Positions 34,076 to 43,645 are shown, counted from the first letter of the stretch. The stretch: DNA of 64,000 nt from Chryseobacterium potabilaquae (GCF_902728265.1 NZ_CACVBR010000002.1:1-64000), one strand, 5' to 3'. Translations and numbers: made by a program. The notes: generated by a model not told the origin, from the letters alone.

Positions 34076-36424
34076 TTAGTATTTTAATTTATTTTTTTTT
34101 AAAAGCTTCTTAAACCAATTGTCCTGTTTATCTCTGGAATAACCATAACCATAACCATAATTGTAGGCATATCCATATGTTTTTGAAACATCATTAACAA
34201 TAAACGATACATTTGGTATTTTTGAGTCTTTTACTAATCCATTAACAAAATCTAGCATCAAACTTCGGGTTACTCCTGCTCTCACTAAATATAAAGTGGC
34301 ATCAGCAACGTTTGATATACTAAGAGTATCTGAAACAAGCATCAAAGGAGCTGAATCTATAATGATATAAGTATATTTAGTAGACATCTCATCAATCAGC
34401 TTTTGATATCTTCCATTAGAAAGTAACTCCTGGGGGTTCGGGGGGATACTTCCAGAATAGATTACATCACAGTAAGGGTTTGAATCAGAGGTATGAACAA
34501 GTTCATCTACTTCCACAGAATCATCATATAAATATTCCGTAAGTCCTTTTCTTTTTACTTGTTCGTCATCATAACGTTGAATCTGGGGATTCCTAATATC
34601 CGATCCAATAAGGAGAGCCCTTCCATTTTTGTTTGCTAAGGTAAGAGCAAGATTCACGGAAATTAAGGTCTTACCTTCCCCTTTCACAGAAGAAGTTACC
34701 ATGACTATCTTAGCTGTATCTTTTGTAGGTAAGACAAACTTAAGATTAGAAACAAGTACCCTGAAAGCTTCAGCAAGTTCTGAAAAGTCATTTTTCATCA
34801 CCAAATGATTTTCATTATTCTTCAACTTCGGTATATCTGCTAAAACACCTAATGGCGAATGCTCTTTAATATCTTCTCTATTATAAATCTTATCATCCCA
34901 CATGAAAATTAAATAAAAGATAACAGAAGGGAATAATATACCTAACAATATAGCTCCTAAAAAAATAATATTCTTTTTTGGGGAAACCGGGATATCTTTA
35001 GTAAATGCTGGGTTTACAATTTTAGCTTTAGGAACATTTACCGAAAGATTAATTGCATTTTCTTCTCTTTTCTGTAACAAGAATAAGAAAAGTTGTTCTT
35101 TAAGAGCTTGTTGTCTCTCTATTCCACGGTAAACTTTCGATTGTTGAGGCACCCTTCCTATAGCTCGATTATCTTGTGAAATTCTCCCGTTAATCTGAGA
35201 TATAGAAGCTTGAACAGTAGCTTTTTGTTCATTAATATTATCTCGCACAATCTCCTTCAAAGAACTTAGTTCTTTATTCATTTCTATTACAGCAGGGTTC
35301 TCATTCGTTGCTTGCTTAAGAGTTTTATTTCTACTAATTACAAGAGTATTATACTGATTAATAGCTTGTTCCAATGATGGATTAAGTCCTAAATTGGAAG
35401 GCATAAGCTGACTCGTATTCTTAGAGGCTTCCGTCTCCAAAGAGTTAATAAGATCGAGCTGTGTTTGTTGTTCAAGAAGAGCCTTTGTATTGTCACTTGT
35501 ATTTTGAAGGGCCAATTGAGCTTGTGCTTGAAGATCAACAATATTATTTTGATTTTGAAAGTCTTCTTTTTTATTTTCAACACCAGAAAGATCACGCGTT
35601 ATAACTTCTAGTCGTCTATCAATAAACTCTTGGGTATTCTGAGCTTGCAAATTCTTATCTCTTAATCCATCAAGATTATATTGACGAGTCACCTCATTAA
35701 GAATAGCTTCAGATTTTTCCGGAACAGCACCAGTGGCACTAATATTCATAAGTAAAGCCTTCTGATCCGGAAGATCAACCTTGATTTTTTTCTCAAGCTC
35801 TTTCACCTTTTCAAGAGGAGTCGTAAATGAAATCCTATACTTCCAATGAGGTAAAAGGTTAAAATGTTTTCTTAATACCACAACCCCAAAGTTCAGCTTA
35901 ACTGGTTGATTAAAAAAACCTTTTACTGTACCATCTTTATCATTCCATAAGGTAAATTGACTGCCTTTTATCTCTGTCACTATATATTCTGATGATACAA
36001 ATTTTTTCTCATCATTATAACTTAAAATTTGAGCTGTAATAGGTATCGCTCCAAAAAACTCAGCATCTTTAATTTCTCCTTCTCTAAAATATTGAATATT
36101 AAGATTTAGATTCCTTACTACACGAGTAAGGATTGGACGAGAAATAACTACCGCAGCCTCACTTTTTAATTCATCTGAATTTCCTAATCCTATCCCTAGA
36201 TTATCAAGATCTGATAAGGCGGAAGAAAGATCTGTCTGCTTCTTATCAAATTTAAGAATAGTTTCTGATTGATACATTGGCACAGAATAGCGGATATATG
36301 TATATGCTACAATTAAAAATAATAACACCGACAAAACAAACCACGGCCACTTACTTATATATTGTCCGAAAATTTTTCTAAGGTCTAATCCTTCTTCCTT
36401 TTCTTGAAATTCTATCTGATTCAT
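34076..36424 (-). CDS. wzc: Wzc-like polysaccharide co-polymerase / BY-kinase (first copy)
   Basis: 782 residues: Wzz-type N-terminus with membrane helix at about 31-50, long periplasmic coiled-coil region, second membrane helix near 495-515, cytoplasmic kinase with Walker A SSVKGEGKT (578-586), Walker A' GSDIRNP and Walker B YIIIDSAP. The C-terminal tail has seven tyrosines in thirteen residues (750-762, TYGYAYNYGYGYGYS), the autophosphorylated cluster expected of Wzc. It follows two wza-like genes (10 bp from the nearer) and so forms the complete export set of the first line. Paralogue at 11593-13935. Confidence 0.95.
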   Translation of the reverse strand: MNQIEFQEKEEGLDLRKIFGQYISKWPWFVLSVLLFLIVAYTYIRYSVPMYQSETILKFDKKQTDLSSALSDLDNLGIGLGNSDELKSEAAVVISRPILTRVVRNLNLNIQYFREGEIKDAEFFGAIPITAQILSYNDEKKFVSSEYIVTEIKGSQFTLWNDKDGTVKGFFNQPVKLNFGVVVLRKHFNLLPHWKYRISFTTPLEKVKELEKKIKVDLPDQKALLMNISATGAVPEKSEAILNEVTRQYNLDGLRDKNLQAQNTQEFIDRRLEVITRDLSGVENKKEDFQNQNNIVDLQAQAQLALQNTSDNTKALLEQQTQLDLINSLETEASKNTSQLMPSNLGLNPSLEQAINQYNTLVISRNKTLKQATNENPAVIEMNKELSSLKEIVRDNINEQKATVQASISQINGRISQDNRAIGRVPQQSKVYRGIERQQALKEQLFLFLLQKREENAINLSVNVPKAKIVNPAFTKDIPVSPKKNIIFLGAILLGILFPSVIFYLIFMWDDKIYNREDIKEHSPLGVLADIPKLKNNENHLVMKNDFSELAEAFRVLVSNLKFVLPTKDTAKIVMVTSSVKGEGKTLISVNLALTLANKNGRALLIGSDIRNPQIQRYDDEQVKRKGLTEYLYDDSVEVDELVHTSDSNPYCDVIYSGSIPPNPQELLSNGRYQKLIDEMSTKYTYIIIDSAPLMLVSDTLSISNVADATLYLVRAGVTRSLMLDFVNGLVKDSKIPNVSFIVNDVSKTYGYAYNYGYGYGYSRDKQDNWFKKLLKKNKLKY

Positions 36425-36434
36425 AATTTGATTA

Positions 36435-37229
36435 TCATTTTAATAACGCAACAAGAACAGCTGCTACCCCTACAACAGAAGCTACAATCTGGAAGGTAAG
36501 GGCTCTATTTGGATTTGTGTTTGCCTGTATTTGTTTATTTTTGTCTGGTTGTACATAGAGTACATCATTTTGTTTCATATAATAGTATGGTGAAGTTACA
36601 ATATCTGATCTTGAAATATCCAAATTAATAACCTGCTCATTTCCATTATCTTCAGTTCTGATTAGTTTAATATTTCGGCGGTCACCATTATCCGTCATAT
36701 CCCCAGCTAAACTTAATGCTTGGAAAATATTCAGCTTCTGGGTTGTACTCTCCTTTTGTCCAGGACTTTTAACCTCACCTAAAATACTTACATTAAAGTT
36801 TTTAAGATTAATGGTAATCAAAGGATCAAGAAGATATCTTTTCAACCGATTTTCAAGTATTTCTTTTAATTGTATTTGGGTCATTCCCTTACTATAAATA
36901 TTTCCTAACACCGGAAAATTAATATATCCTTCCGAGTTTACTACATATTCACTCGGTTCTACATATTGATTGAGTCCATTTACTGAAGGGCTACCTACCT
37001 TATTAGCAGTATTAAGGTTGAAAGGTTTCACTGCATTTTCATCAAGAGCAGAAACCAAAATCTGAAGAACATCACCTTCCTGAATATGTAATCCTTGAAA
37101 CTTAGCCTGGGCTATTTCTTTATCCATATTATTATTATTTTCAGACATATAAACCATATTTTGCTTAGGTTTACAAGCGGTCAATAAAAACAGGAAAACT
37201 ATAAAGTATTTTATATTCTTTTTATTCAT
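36435..37229 (-). CDS. wza: Wza-like polysaccharide export lipoprotein, copy 2
   Basis: 264 residues from the ATG at 37229; a longer frame begins with TTG at 37244 but would put extra polar residues before the signal peptide. Lipoprotein signal with lipobox LLTAC, then the poly_export domain (LQILVSALDENAVKPFN, YVVNSEGYINFPVLGNI), an SLBB domain (VSILGEVKSPGQK...LSLAGDMTDNGDRRNIKLIR) and YYMKQNDVLYVQPDK, with a C-terminal hydrophobic helix (ALTFQIVASVVGVAAVLVALL in two halves). It forms the outer-membrane channel for the polymer. It is a tandem paralogue of the next gene. Confidence 0.92.
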   Translation of the reverse strand: MNKKNIKYFIVFLFLLTACKPKQNMVYMSENNNNMDKEIAQAKFQGLHIQEGDVLQILVSALDENAVKPFNLNTANKVGSPSVNGLNQYVEPSEYVVNSEGYINFPVLGNIYSKGMTQIQLKEILENRLKRYLLDPLITINLKNFNVSILGEVKSPGQKESTTQKLNIFQALSLAGDMTDNGDRRNIKLIRTEDNGNEQVINLDISRSDIVTSPYYYMKQNDVLYVQPDKNKQIQANTNPNRALTFQIVASVVGVAAVLVALLK

Positions 37230-37337
37230 AACATAATTATTCAAAATTCATAGCAGTCAAAAACATATATTAATATATTTCTGAACTAAATAGTTTATTT
37301 TTTAATTCGTTTATGCTTGTTTAATTAACAATAATAA

Positions 37338-38144
37338 TTATTTTGTAAGAGCCAATATACCAATCGCTAGAGACGCTATTACTGATGCTACCGAAATATA
37401 CAATGCGGTATTAGGATCTAATCTTGCCGCTTTTTCTCGTATAACACTTGGTTGGATATAAATGACATCATTTTGCTTTAAATAGTAATAAGGAGAATTG
37501 ATAAAATTGGCACTTGTAAGATCAATTTTTTCCTTCGTAATTTGTCCATCTATATTTCTTACTATCAAAACATTATTTCTCAAACCAAAAGGTGTAAGAT
37601 CACCCGCTAATCCTAAGGCACTTAATAGTGTAGTATTTCCATCCGGAATAACATACGTTCCAGGCTTTGTCACCTCACCAAGGACAGATATTTTAAAATT
37701 AATAAGCTTAATATCCACCATTGGATCCTTCACATATTTTTTTAACTGATCAGTTAATTTTATTCTAAATGTTTCAATGTTTTCATTCGTTGTATTGATT
37801 TGCCCTAGTTGCGGAAATGTAATATTTCCCTCTGTGTTTACAATATACGTAGGACCAGAAACCGGTAGCTGCTGAGCAAGGTTATTAGAACTTGGTATAG
37901 AGTATTGTGTAACAGTACTACTGGATGAATAGTTTTGATTGAATGGCTTCACCACATCCAAATCTTTTGCAGATACGCTAATAATCAATTGATCGCCAGG
38001 CTGCAAAGTATTACGGCTATTTTTGATAGAGTTGTCTAATACAATATTATCAATATCCTTCATATACCCAAGCTCCTGTTTTCTTGTCGTACAGGAAAGC
38101 AGTCCCATAACCAATACACCATAAATAAAGCATTTCAAATTCAT
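37338..38144 (-). CDS. wza: Wza-like polysaccharide export lipoprotein, copy 1
   Basis: 268 residues, lipoprotein signal with lipobox GLLSC at about 15-19. Poly_export domain (LIISVSAKDLDVVKPFNQNY, YIVNTEGNITFPQLGQI), SLBB domain (ISVLGEVTKPGTY, LSALGLAGDLTPFGLRNNVLIVR), YYLKQNDVIYIQPS and a C-terminal helix (LYISVASVIASLAIGILALT). Same order of motifs as the neighbouring copy but clearly diverged, so an old duplication. Either each copy partners one of the two Wzc proteins or both join one channel. Confidence 0.92.
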   Translation of the reverse strand: MNLKCFIYGVLVMGLLSCTTRKQELGYMKDIDNIVLDNSIKNSRNTLQPGDQLIISVSAKDLDVVKPFNQNYSSSSTVTQYSIPSSNNLAQQLPVSGPTYIVNTEGNITFPQLGQINTTNENIETFRIKLTDQLKKYVKDPMVDIKLINFKISVLGEVTKPGTYVIPDGNTTLLSALGLAGDLTPFGLRNNVLIVRNIDGQITKEKIDLTSANFINSPYYYLKQNDVIYIQPSVIREKAARLDPNTALYISVASVIASLAIGILALTK

Positions 38145-38193
38145 TCCAGATAATTTTTAACAAAATGTGATTAACTATTTATATTTTTTAGAT

Positions 38194-40167
38194 TTACATA
38201 TTTTGGAGGCCGTTTAGCTTTATTTCAGATTTTTTATCCAAAACTTCAAACTCCGAATTATTACTTATAAACTCTGGAACAATCGTTTTTAATATTTGTA
38301 CGACTTGCAATCTATCTTTCTTTACTGCAGCTACTATGATTTGTCTAGATAAAAAGTCTACTTCCTCAAATTCCATTAATGGATCTTTAGAAATCATAAT
38401 CTTTTCATGGTGAGTAGGAATGGTCGTAGTATTACTACTCAATAACTCCTCATACAACTTCTCACCTGGCCTTAATCCTATGAAAGTAATTTTAATATCT
38501 ATGTCCGGAGTATATCCAGATAGTTTAATCATTCTTTTTGCTAGATCCAGTATTTTTACAGGTTCACCCATATCAAAAACATAAATCTCGCCTCCGTTAC
38601 CCATTGTACCTGCTTGAAGAACCAATTCACAAGCTTCCGGAATTGTCATAAAATATCGGATAATATCCGGATGGGTAATTGTTACGGGTCCCCCTTTTTC
38701 AATTTGTTTTCTAAAATGTGGAATCACAGATCCATTAGATCCCAATACATTTCCAAAACGGGTAGTGATAAATTTAGTGGTATTCCCCGGCGTGTTTTGT
38801 AAAGATTGTACAAAAAGCTCTGCCGCCCTTTTTGAGGCCCCCATTACATTCGTAGGATTTACAGCTTTATCCGTAGATACCATCACGAAACGATTTACGT
38901 TATATTTTTTAGATAATAAAGCGACATTCTTCGTCCCTAAAATATTCACAAAGATCGCTTCATGCGGATTCTCTTCAATAATGGGAACATGCTTATAAGC
39001 TGCCGCATGATATACCATTGAGAATTGGTAGGTTGCAAATATCTGCTCTAACCTATTATTATTCGAAATATCGGCTAATACAAACTTAAAGTTTTGCTCC
39101 GGGAATTTTTCCAAAAGTTCAAGTTCAAGCTCATAAAGAGGAGATTCTGCCTGGTCGATAACGACAATAAGGGAAGGTTTAAATTGAGAAACCTGTCTTA
39201 CGATCTCGCTACCTATAGATCCAGCACCCCCTGTTACCAATACTATTTTATCAAAATGTCTACTTTTAACTTCTTCATTTTCTATTCTAATAGGCTTTCT
39301 ATTGAGTAAATCTTCAATTTGAAGATGGCTAATACCACCCACTAAATCGGATTCTCTCATTTTACTAAGGGTAGGAGATTTCAATACCTTTAACCCTTTA
39401 TCTAATGCCAATGTCATCCACTCTTCAATTTCTTGCTTGGACATGATTTCTTTAATCAATAGCACTGCATCAAATTGTTTTATCAATTTCTCGTTCGCAA
39501 AAAAATGTTTCTTATTATATATTTTATGCCCTAGTAATATAGCTTTACGTGAATCTGATCGATTAGTAAGAAAACCTGCTAATCTATAAGGGTAATTAGG
39601 GTTATGCATAATAGCCCTCGCTAAGGATACAGAGACATCCCCTACTCCCACTACCGCTACTCTTATTTTAGATGAAGCTCCTTTAATATCTATCAACAAA
39701 CTGAAAAATTGTTTTGTGACCATTCTAAAGAAGAACATCATAGAAACAGAAATCAAAAAGTATAAAAAAAGATTAGGATATAAATATAAAGATTTACCTA
39801 AAATCAATTCGGTTGCATAATTAATTACCAGAAGTGATATAAGTGTACTTCCAGAAGATAAAATAATCTTAAAAAAATCGAAAAAAGTTGAGTGTCTAAT
39901 AATCCCGGCATATGTTTTAAAAACATACATAAATGAAACATTCACTAAAATAAGCAGAAGCCTTTTTTCTGTTCTATACTCTACAAAATTCGACTTCACA
40001 TTCAATGTATTAAAAAATATATTTGAAAGAAAAATAGAGAATAAAACAATAAGAATATCAATAAGAATAACAAGCCATCTAGGTACATACCGTAGCTCAG
40101 TAATTTTTACAATATTATCTCCATTGTAAAGTGCGCCGAAAGCATCAAAAAGCTTTTTCATCAACAT
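38194..40167 (-). CDS. Membrane-anchored UDP-GlcNAc 4,6-dehydratase (WbpM/FlaA1/PglF type)
   Basis: 657 residues. Four to five N-terminal membrane helices (about 18-160), a CoA-binding-like Rossmann region (VAVVGVGDVSVSLARAI) and a C-terminal SDR dehydratase domain: LVTGGAGSIGSEIVRQ near 293-308, YHAAAYKHVPIIEENP, STDKAVNPTNVMGASK (Met replaces the active-site Tyr, with the adjacent STDK, as in PglF/WbpM), RFGNVLGSNGSVIPHF and LRPGEKLYEELL. It makes UDP-4-keto-6-deoxy-GlcNAc for the PglE-like aminotransferase. First gene of the locus, with a TATCTTTG box 22 bases upstream. A Met two codons downstream is an alternative start. Confidence 0.93.
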   Translation of the reverse strand: MLMKKLFDAFGALYNGDNIVKITELRYVPRWLVILIDILIVLFSIFLSNIFFNTLNVKSNFVEYRTEKRLLLILVNVSFMYVFKTYAGIIRHSTFFDFFKIILSSGSTLISLLVINYATELILGKSLYLYPNLFLYFLISVSMMFFFRMVTKQFFSLLIDIKGASSKIRVAVVGVGDVSVSLARAIMHNPNYPYRLAGFLTNRSDSRKAILLGHKIYNKKHFFANEKLIKQFDAVLLIKEIMSKQEIEEWMTLALDKGLKVLKSPTLSKMRESDLVGGISHLQIEDLLNRKPIRIENEEVKSRHFDKIVLVTGGAGSIGSEIVRQVSQFKPSLIVVIDQAESPLYELELELLEKFPEQNFKFVLADISNNNRLEQIFATYQFSMVYHAAAYKHVPIIEENPHEAIFVNILGTKNVALLSKKYNVNRFVMVSTDKAVNPTNVMGASKRAAELFVQSLQNTPGNTTKFITTRFGNVLGSNGSVIPHFRKQIEKGGPVTITHPDIIRYFMTIPEACELVLQAGTMGNGGEIYVFDMGEPVKILDLAKRMIKLSGYTPDIDIKITFIGLRPGEKLYEELLSSNTTTIPTHHEKIMISKDPLMEFEEVDFLSRQIIVAAVKKDRLQVVQILKTIVPEFISNNSEFEVLDKKSEIKLNGLQNM

Positions 40168-40188
40168 TAAGTGATTTTGTTAATTGCG

Positions 40189-40196
40189 CAAAGATA
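40189..40196 (-). promoter_or_regulatory. Main promoter -7 box of the polysaccharide locus
   Basis: TATCTTTG on the minus strand, 21 bases upstream of the first gene's ATG. This implies a very short leader; no UpxY-type regulator gene or ops/JUMPStart sequence was found nearby. Confidence 0.55.
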
Positions 40197-41159
40197 ATGG
40201 ATATTATTTACATTAAATACCCTGTCGATAATTTTATTTTTCATGTGCATCCTTTATGTTTAAAATATTTTTTTATTTTTTTTCAAAACACGAATATGCA
40301 TTATTCGTGCCAAGATCATTTTTGAGTTCTTTCTTTTTTTTACATAAATTATAAAAAATAAATCAATTTATTAAAAATAATCTACACATATAAATTATTA
40401 GCGTATTTTTTCAACAAATACTTTTTATACTAAAAAAAGTTACCCACAATATAACATAGCACTAAAAAATACTGACCAACAATAAAATAAATTCACAGTC
40501 ATTATAGGAGCAAGTTACAAATTAATCCGTAATGAATTAAGTAAATTTTTCACCAAACATAATTTACTTTTCATCCTCTTTACCAACCTTATTTCACTTA
40601 TAGCAGAACATCCCTTTTAATAGTTAGTCTGGAAAGAAATAAAAAAAATAAGAGTAAAATTTTAGATAAAATATTTCTAATAAAATAATATGGGACATCA
40701 TTTTTTATAAGGAAAAGCAAATATGAGTGTTTAAACTGTATAAAATTAAACAGTCTAAAAGTCATTTTAGATGTATGCCACCAATTTTACCGATAAAAGT
40801 TATTTAAAGTCTTTAAAATAAAAAATCATTAAATATGATCTATGAAATAAAAAAACAAAAACACTATAATTTATATACTATTTTTATAAGGAATTTAGAA
40901 TATTTCCCCACTAATTTGGATTAATATATGTTCTTTTAATATTATTTGTAAGAATGTTAGAAATTTCTTTTTCTAATTTTTAATTCCCTTTTTCTGACAA
41001 ATGAGATTCATTTCTATATAAATCAAGATGATGAATATAATTATCACAAAACGTTATCAAAATTGGTAATGAAAATAAGAATTGTACAAGCTTAAAGAGC
41101 CCATTTAGAGTTATCATAATAATGTTTTTACAAATCACGTAAATAATAAGATAAATTTA

Positions 41160-41182
41160 TATCTTTGAATAAGTTACATTTG
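41160..41182 (+). promoter_or_regulatory. Candidate promoter boxes for the rightward YaiO/PIG-L operon
   Basis: TATCTTTG at 41160-41167 and TACATTTG at 41175-41182 both match TAnnTTTG on the plus strand. They lie about 245-265 bases before the ATG at 41427, so use of either would imply a long untranslated leader. Confidence 0.35.
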
Positions 41183-41426
41183 TATTTATATTCATTTTCA
41201 ATATAATAGGCCTGTCGGGTGTTTAGGTGAACAGAAAATATTGAATAGAAAATAAAAAGTAGTATAATCTCCTTTACTAATCAATGTAGCTTATTGTAAA
41301 TTAATAAAGTACATATCAGTTTTAATTTTAAATAAAGTGATTTAAAATAGACTAGTAACCATCATTGCTAAGTCATATAAATATCATTTGAGTGTAAGAA
41401 ATAGTGTAATCTAATTAAGCTCCAAA

Positions 41427-42341
41427 ATGAAAACACCCTCCCTACCATTATTAATATTAGCTTATGTGTTTTTCTTTTTTTCATATCAAACACTTAATGC
41501 TCAAGTATTACCACCTCCAGAAAATGAAATTGTATTAAAAAATGATAGTACAGCTATATACAAAAAAGATAGCACCACTCTATATAAAGACAGTACAAGG
41601 CTATATATTACGGCACAACAACAATATACAAGTTTTGACCGTACAGTAACCTTGAATCAATCTTCAGCAGGCATAAAATTAAAAAAGGTAAATTATACCC
41701 TGATCAGTAATCTTGAGATAGCATATAGCGATACTCGATCAGGATGGCAATCATCTAGTGAATTCTATTATACCCCTAGAAATAAAAAAACCTATCAATA
41801 TGCTTCTTTTTCTATTTCAAACGCAGTATGGTATCCTAATATGACCGCTGGTCTATCCAATTATTATATAGGAATAAAAAAACTGGAAATTGAAAACGGA
41901 GTAAAATACATATCCCTTTCAAATCAAAAGGATATCTGGATGATAAACACCGGACTAAGCTATGCCTTGAATAAAAACTTATTTCAGGCCCGATGGATAT
42001 ACCTCAACAATGGTATATCAAACAATGATTTTATTTTAGGATATCGATATTATTTTAATGAGAATGAAGTCACAGCCATCAACGTACTGTTTGGAGATAA
42101 TAATATTATCCCAGAATTTCAAAACATCCCCGGGGTAGCAGCGGTTAAACAGTATCAGGCATATTATGGATTTAATTTTAATACTACATTTCGTATTGTT
42201 AAAGATTTACATCTAGGAATGAATTACACCTATAAGCATTTTAATGAAAATGAAAATGTCAATAGCTGGGACTTACATATAGTAAGTTTGGGTATTACTT
42301 ATAAGCTCAAAAAGCGCAAAGCAACTCCTAATATTCCATAA
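41427..42341 (+). CDS. YaiO-like outer-membrane beta-barrel protein
   Basis: 304 residues. Signal peptide at 1-25 (ends NAQ), then a Pro-rich start and three short repeats of the form DSTxxYK/DSTRLY (about 39-60). From about 65 onward comes a barrel-like pattern of alternating residues and aromatic girdles: LEIAYSDTRSGWQSSSEFYY, NAVWYPNMTAGLSNYY, FILGYRYYFNENEVTA, LHLGMNYTYKHFNENENVN and a terminal strand HIVSLGITYKLKK. Size and C-terminal motif fit the YaiO family of outer-membrane proteins. In E. coli yaiO is linked to a GT2 gene (yaiP) and a PIG-L gene (yaiS), as here. Family name moderately sure; export of a glycan is inferred. Confidence 0.6.
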   Translation: MKTPSLPLLILAYVFFFFSYQTLNAQVLPPPENEIVLKNDSTAIYKKDSTTLYKDSTRLYITAQQQYTSFDRTVTLNQSSAGIKLKKVNYTLISNLEIAYSDTRSGWQSSSEFYYTPRNKKTYQYASFSISNAVWYPNMTAGLSNYYIGIKKLEIENGVKYISLSNQKDIWMINTGLSYALNKNLFQARWIYLNNGISNNDFILGYRYYFNENEVTAINVLFGDNNIIPEFQNIPGVAAVKQYQAYYGFNFNTTFRIVKDLHLGMNYTYKHFNENENVNSWDLHIVSLGITYKLKKRKATPNIP

Positions 42342-42651
42342 AATAAGATTCGTTGAACATAAAACCAAAGCATCAATATAGATTTTAGTTGGTAAAACCA
42401 ATAGCATAAACTCAACTAAAAGCGCCACAATAAAAAAACTAATAATCAAACATTTATATATATGACTCAACTACTATATTACCTATTATTTTCTATTTGT
42501 ATATACAAAAGGGGGACTTTCGCAAACCACCCCACCTATTAGTGTTAAAAATTTCACATTAAAAAATTAATTATTAACATAAATTACATTAATTTTATGT
42601 TTTTAATTGATTTAGTATTCGATCGTGTCAAAAAATTTAATTTAAAAACAG
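42342..42651. other. 310-bp gap between the barrel and deacetylase genes
   Basis: AT-rich apart from a GC patch at about 42511-42535, where GGGG and CCCC could pair. No gene, clear terminator or TAnnTTTG box was recognised. The gap leaves open whether the barrel gene belongs to the same transcript as the next four genes. Confidence 0.4.
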
Positions 42652-43623
42652 ATGGAAATTATATTAGTTGGTAATCAAAGCTATACCAAAAAGCTATCGT
42701 CAATTATAAAGCAAGAATTGTATTTACAAAGTCTGCAACTCAGTTTCGAAAATATCTCATCCAAAGATTTTCGTGAAAACTCCAATCAAATTTTTATTAT
42801 TGTTGCTCGAAAAACCTCTTTCCAACCTGCTATAAATGCTTTTGTTTATATAAAAACCCACAATCCTTCAGCTTATATTATTTTACTGGTTGAGGATAAA
42901 AATATGGAATTAATGGAAGCCGCGTTAGAATACGGCATCAATAGCTTTTGGGTACTTACCACAATCAACGAACATTCTAAAGAAAAACTTATCAATAAAC
43001 TTAGGGTACTGGTTCAACAGAAAAAGACAAACAGAATACTTGCTATTGGAGCTCATCCTGATGATGTGGAAATTGGATGCGGTGGAACTATTCTTAAACA
43101 TATTTCAAAGCATGACGAAGTGCTTATCTTAACTTTGACCAAAGGGGCAGCAGGTGGGGATACGGAAAAACGTTCTCTAGAAGCAAAAGCAGCCTCTGAA
43201 TTCATGAATGTGCGCTTAATAATAAGCAACTTGAAAGACACTTCTCTTTCGGACGGACCTAAAACTATCCGAGTCATTGAAGAAGTCATTAATAGCTTTC
43301 AACCCGATATTATTTATACTCATAGTATAAATGATAATCATCACGATCATAGAAATGCGCACCTTGCTACTATAATTGCCGCTAGAAAGATTGATAAAGT
43401 GTATGCCTATCAATCCCCTTCAACCAATATCAATTTCCGTCCTCAAAAATTCGAATCAATTGATAATTTTATAGATTTAAAACTGCAGCTCATTGCTTTA
43501 TACGAAAGCCAAACAAAAAAAGCAGTGTATTTAAAAGATGAAGTCATTAGAGCTACTGCCACCTACTGGGGGCGCTATTCAAACTATCAATCAATAGAAC
43601 CTTTTGAAATTATTAAATCATAA
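42652..43623 (+). CDS. PIG-L family deacetylase fused to an N-terminal receiver-like domain
   Basis: 323 residues. Residues ~1-125 have the alternating strand/helix order of a response-regulator receiver (MEIILVGNQSYTKKLSSII ... IFIIVARKTS ... AYIILLVEDKN ... ALEYGINSFWVL), but the phospho-acceptor Asp is missing, so it is a pseudo-receiver. Residues ~128-315 are a PIG-L/LmbE deacetylase: AIGAHPDDVEIGCGGT gives the His-Asp-Asp zinc site, TLTKGAAGGD, and THSINDNHHDHRNAH gives the third zinc ligand region. Such enzymes remove N-acetyl groups from GlcNAc-type substrates. It is followed 22 bp later by the ATP-grasp gene. Cytoplasmic (no signal peptide). Confidence 0.82.
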   Translation: MEIILVGNQSYTKKLSSIIKQELYLQSLQLSFENISSKDFRENSNQIFIIVARKTSFQPAINAFVYIKTHNPSAYIILLVEDKNMELMEAALEYGINSFWVLTTINEHSKEKLINKLRVLVQQKKTNRILAIGAHPDDVEIGCGGTILKHISKHDEVLILTLTKGAAGGDTEKRSLEAKAASEFMNVRLIISNLKDTSLSDGPKTIRVIEEVINSFQPDIIYTHSINDNHHDHRNAHLATIIAARKIDKVYAYQSPSTNINFRPQKFESIDNFIDLKLQLIALYESQTKKAVYLKDEVIRATATYWGRYSNYQSIEPFEIIKS

Positions 43624-43645
43624 GTAATCATAAATAATTTAAAAT

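Larger units (their letters stand above)
40168..41426. other. 1.26 kb AT-rich divergent intergenic region
   Basis: No ORF on either strand looks like a gene and no tRNA or recognised structured RNA was seen. The region separates two divergently transcribed glycan loci. It holds the -7 box of the leftward locus at its left edge and two candidate boxes for the rightward operon at 41160-41182. Long A/T runs dominate. It may contain a small RNA or long leader, but nothing specific can be claimed. Confidence 0.6.

Noticed and set aside
34130..34175. Tandem ACCATA repeat resembling a microsatellite or CRISPR-like repeat
   Set aside because: It encodes the Tyr/Gly-rich tail of the Wzc kinase and is explained by its coding role.
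37230..37244. TTG start five codons upstream for the second wza
   Set aside because: The ATG at 37229 gives a standard lipoprotein signal; the extension adds residues without support.
40168..41426. Replication origin or JUMPStart/ops element in the large gap
   Set aside because: No cluster of DnaA boxes and no ops-like GGCGGTAG string was seen.
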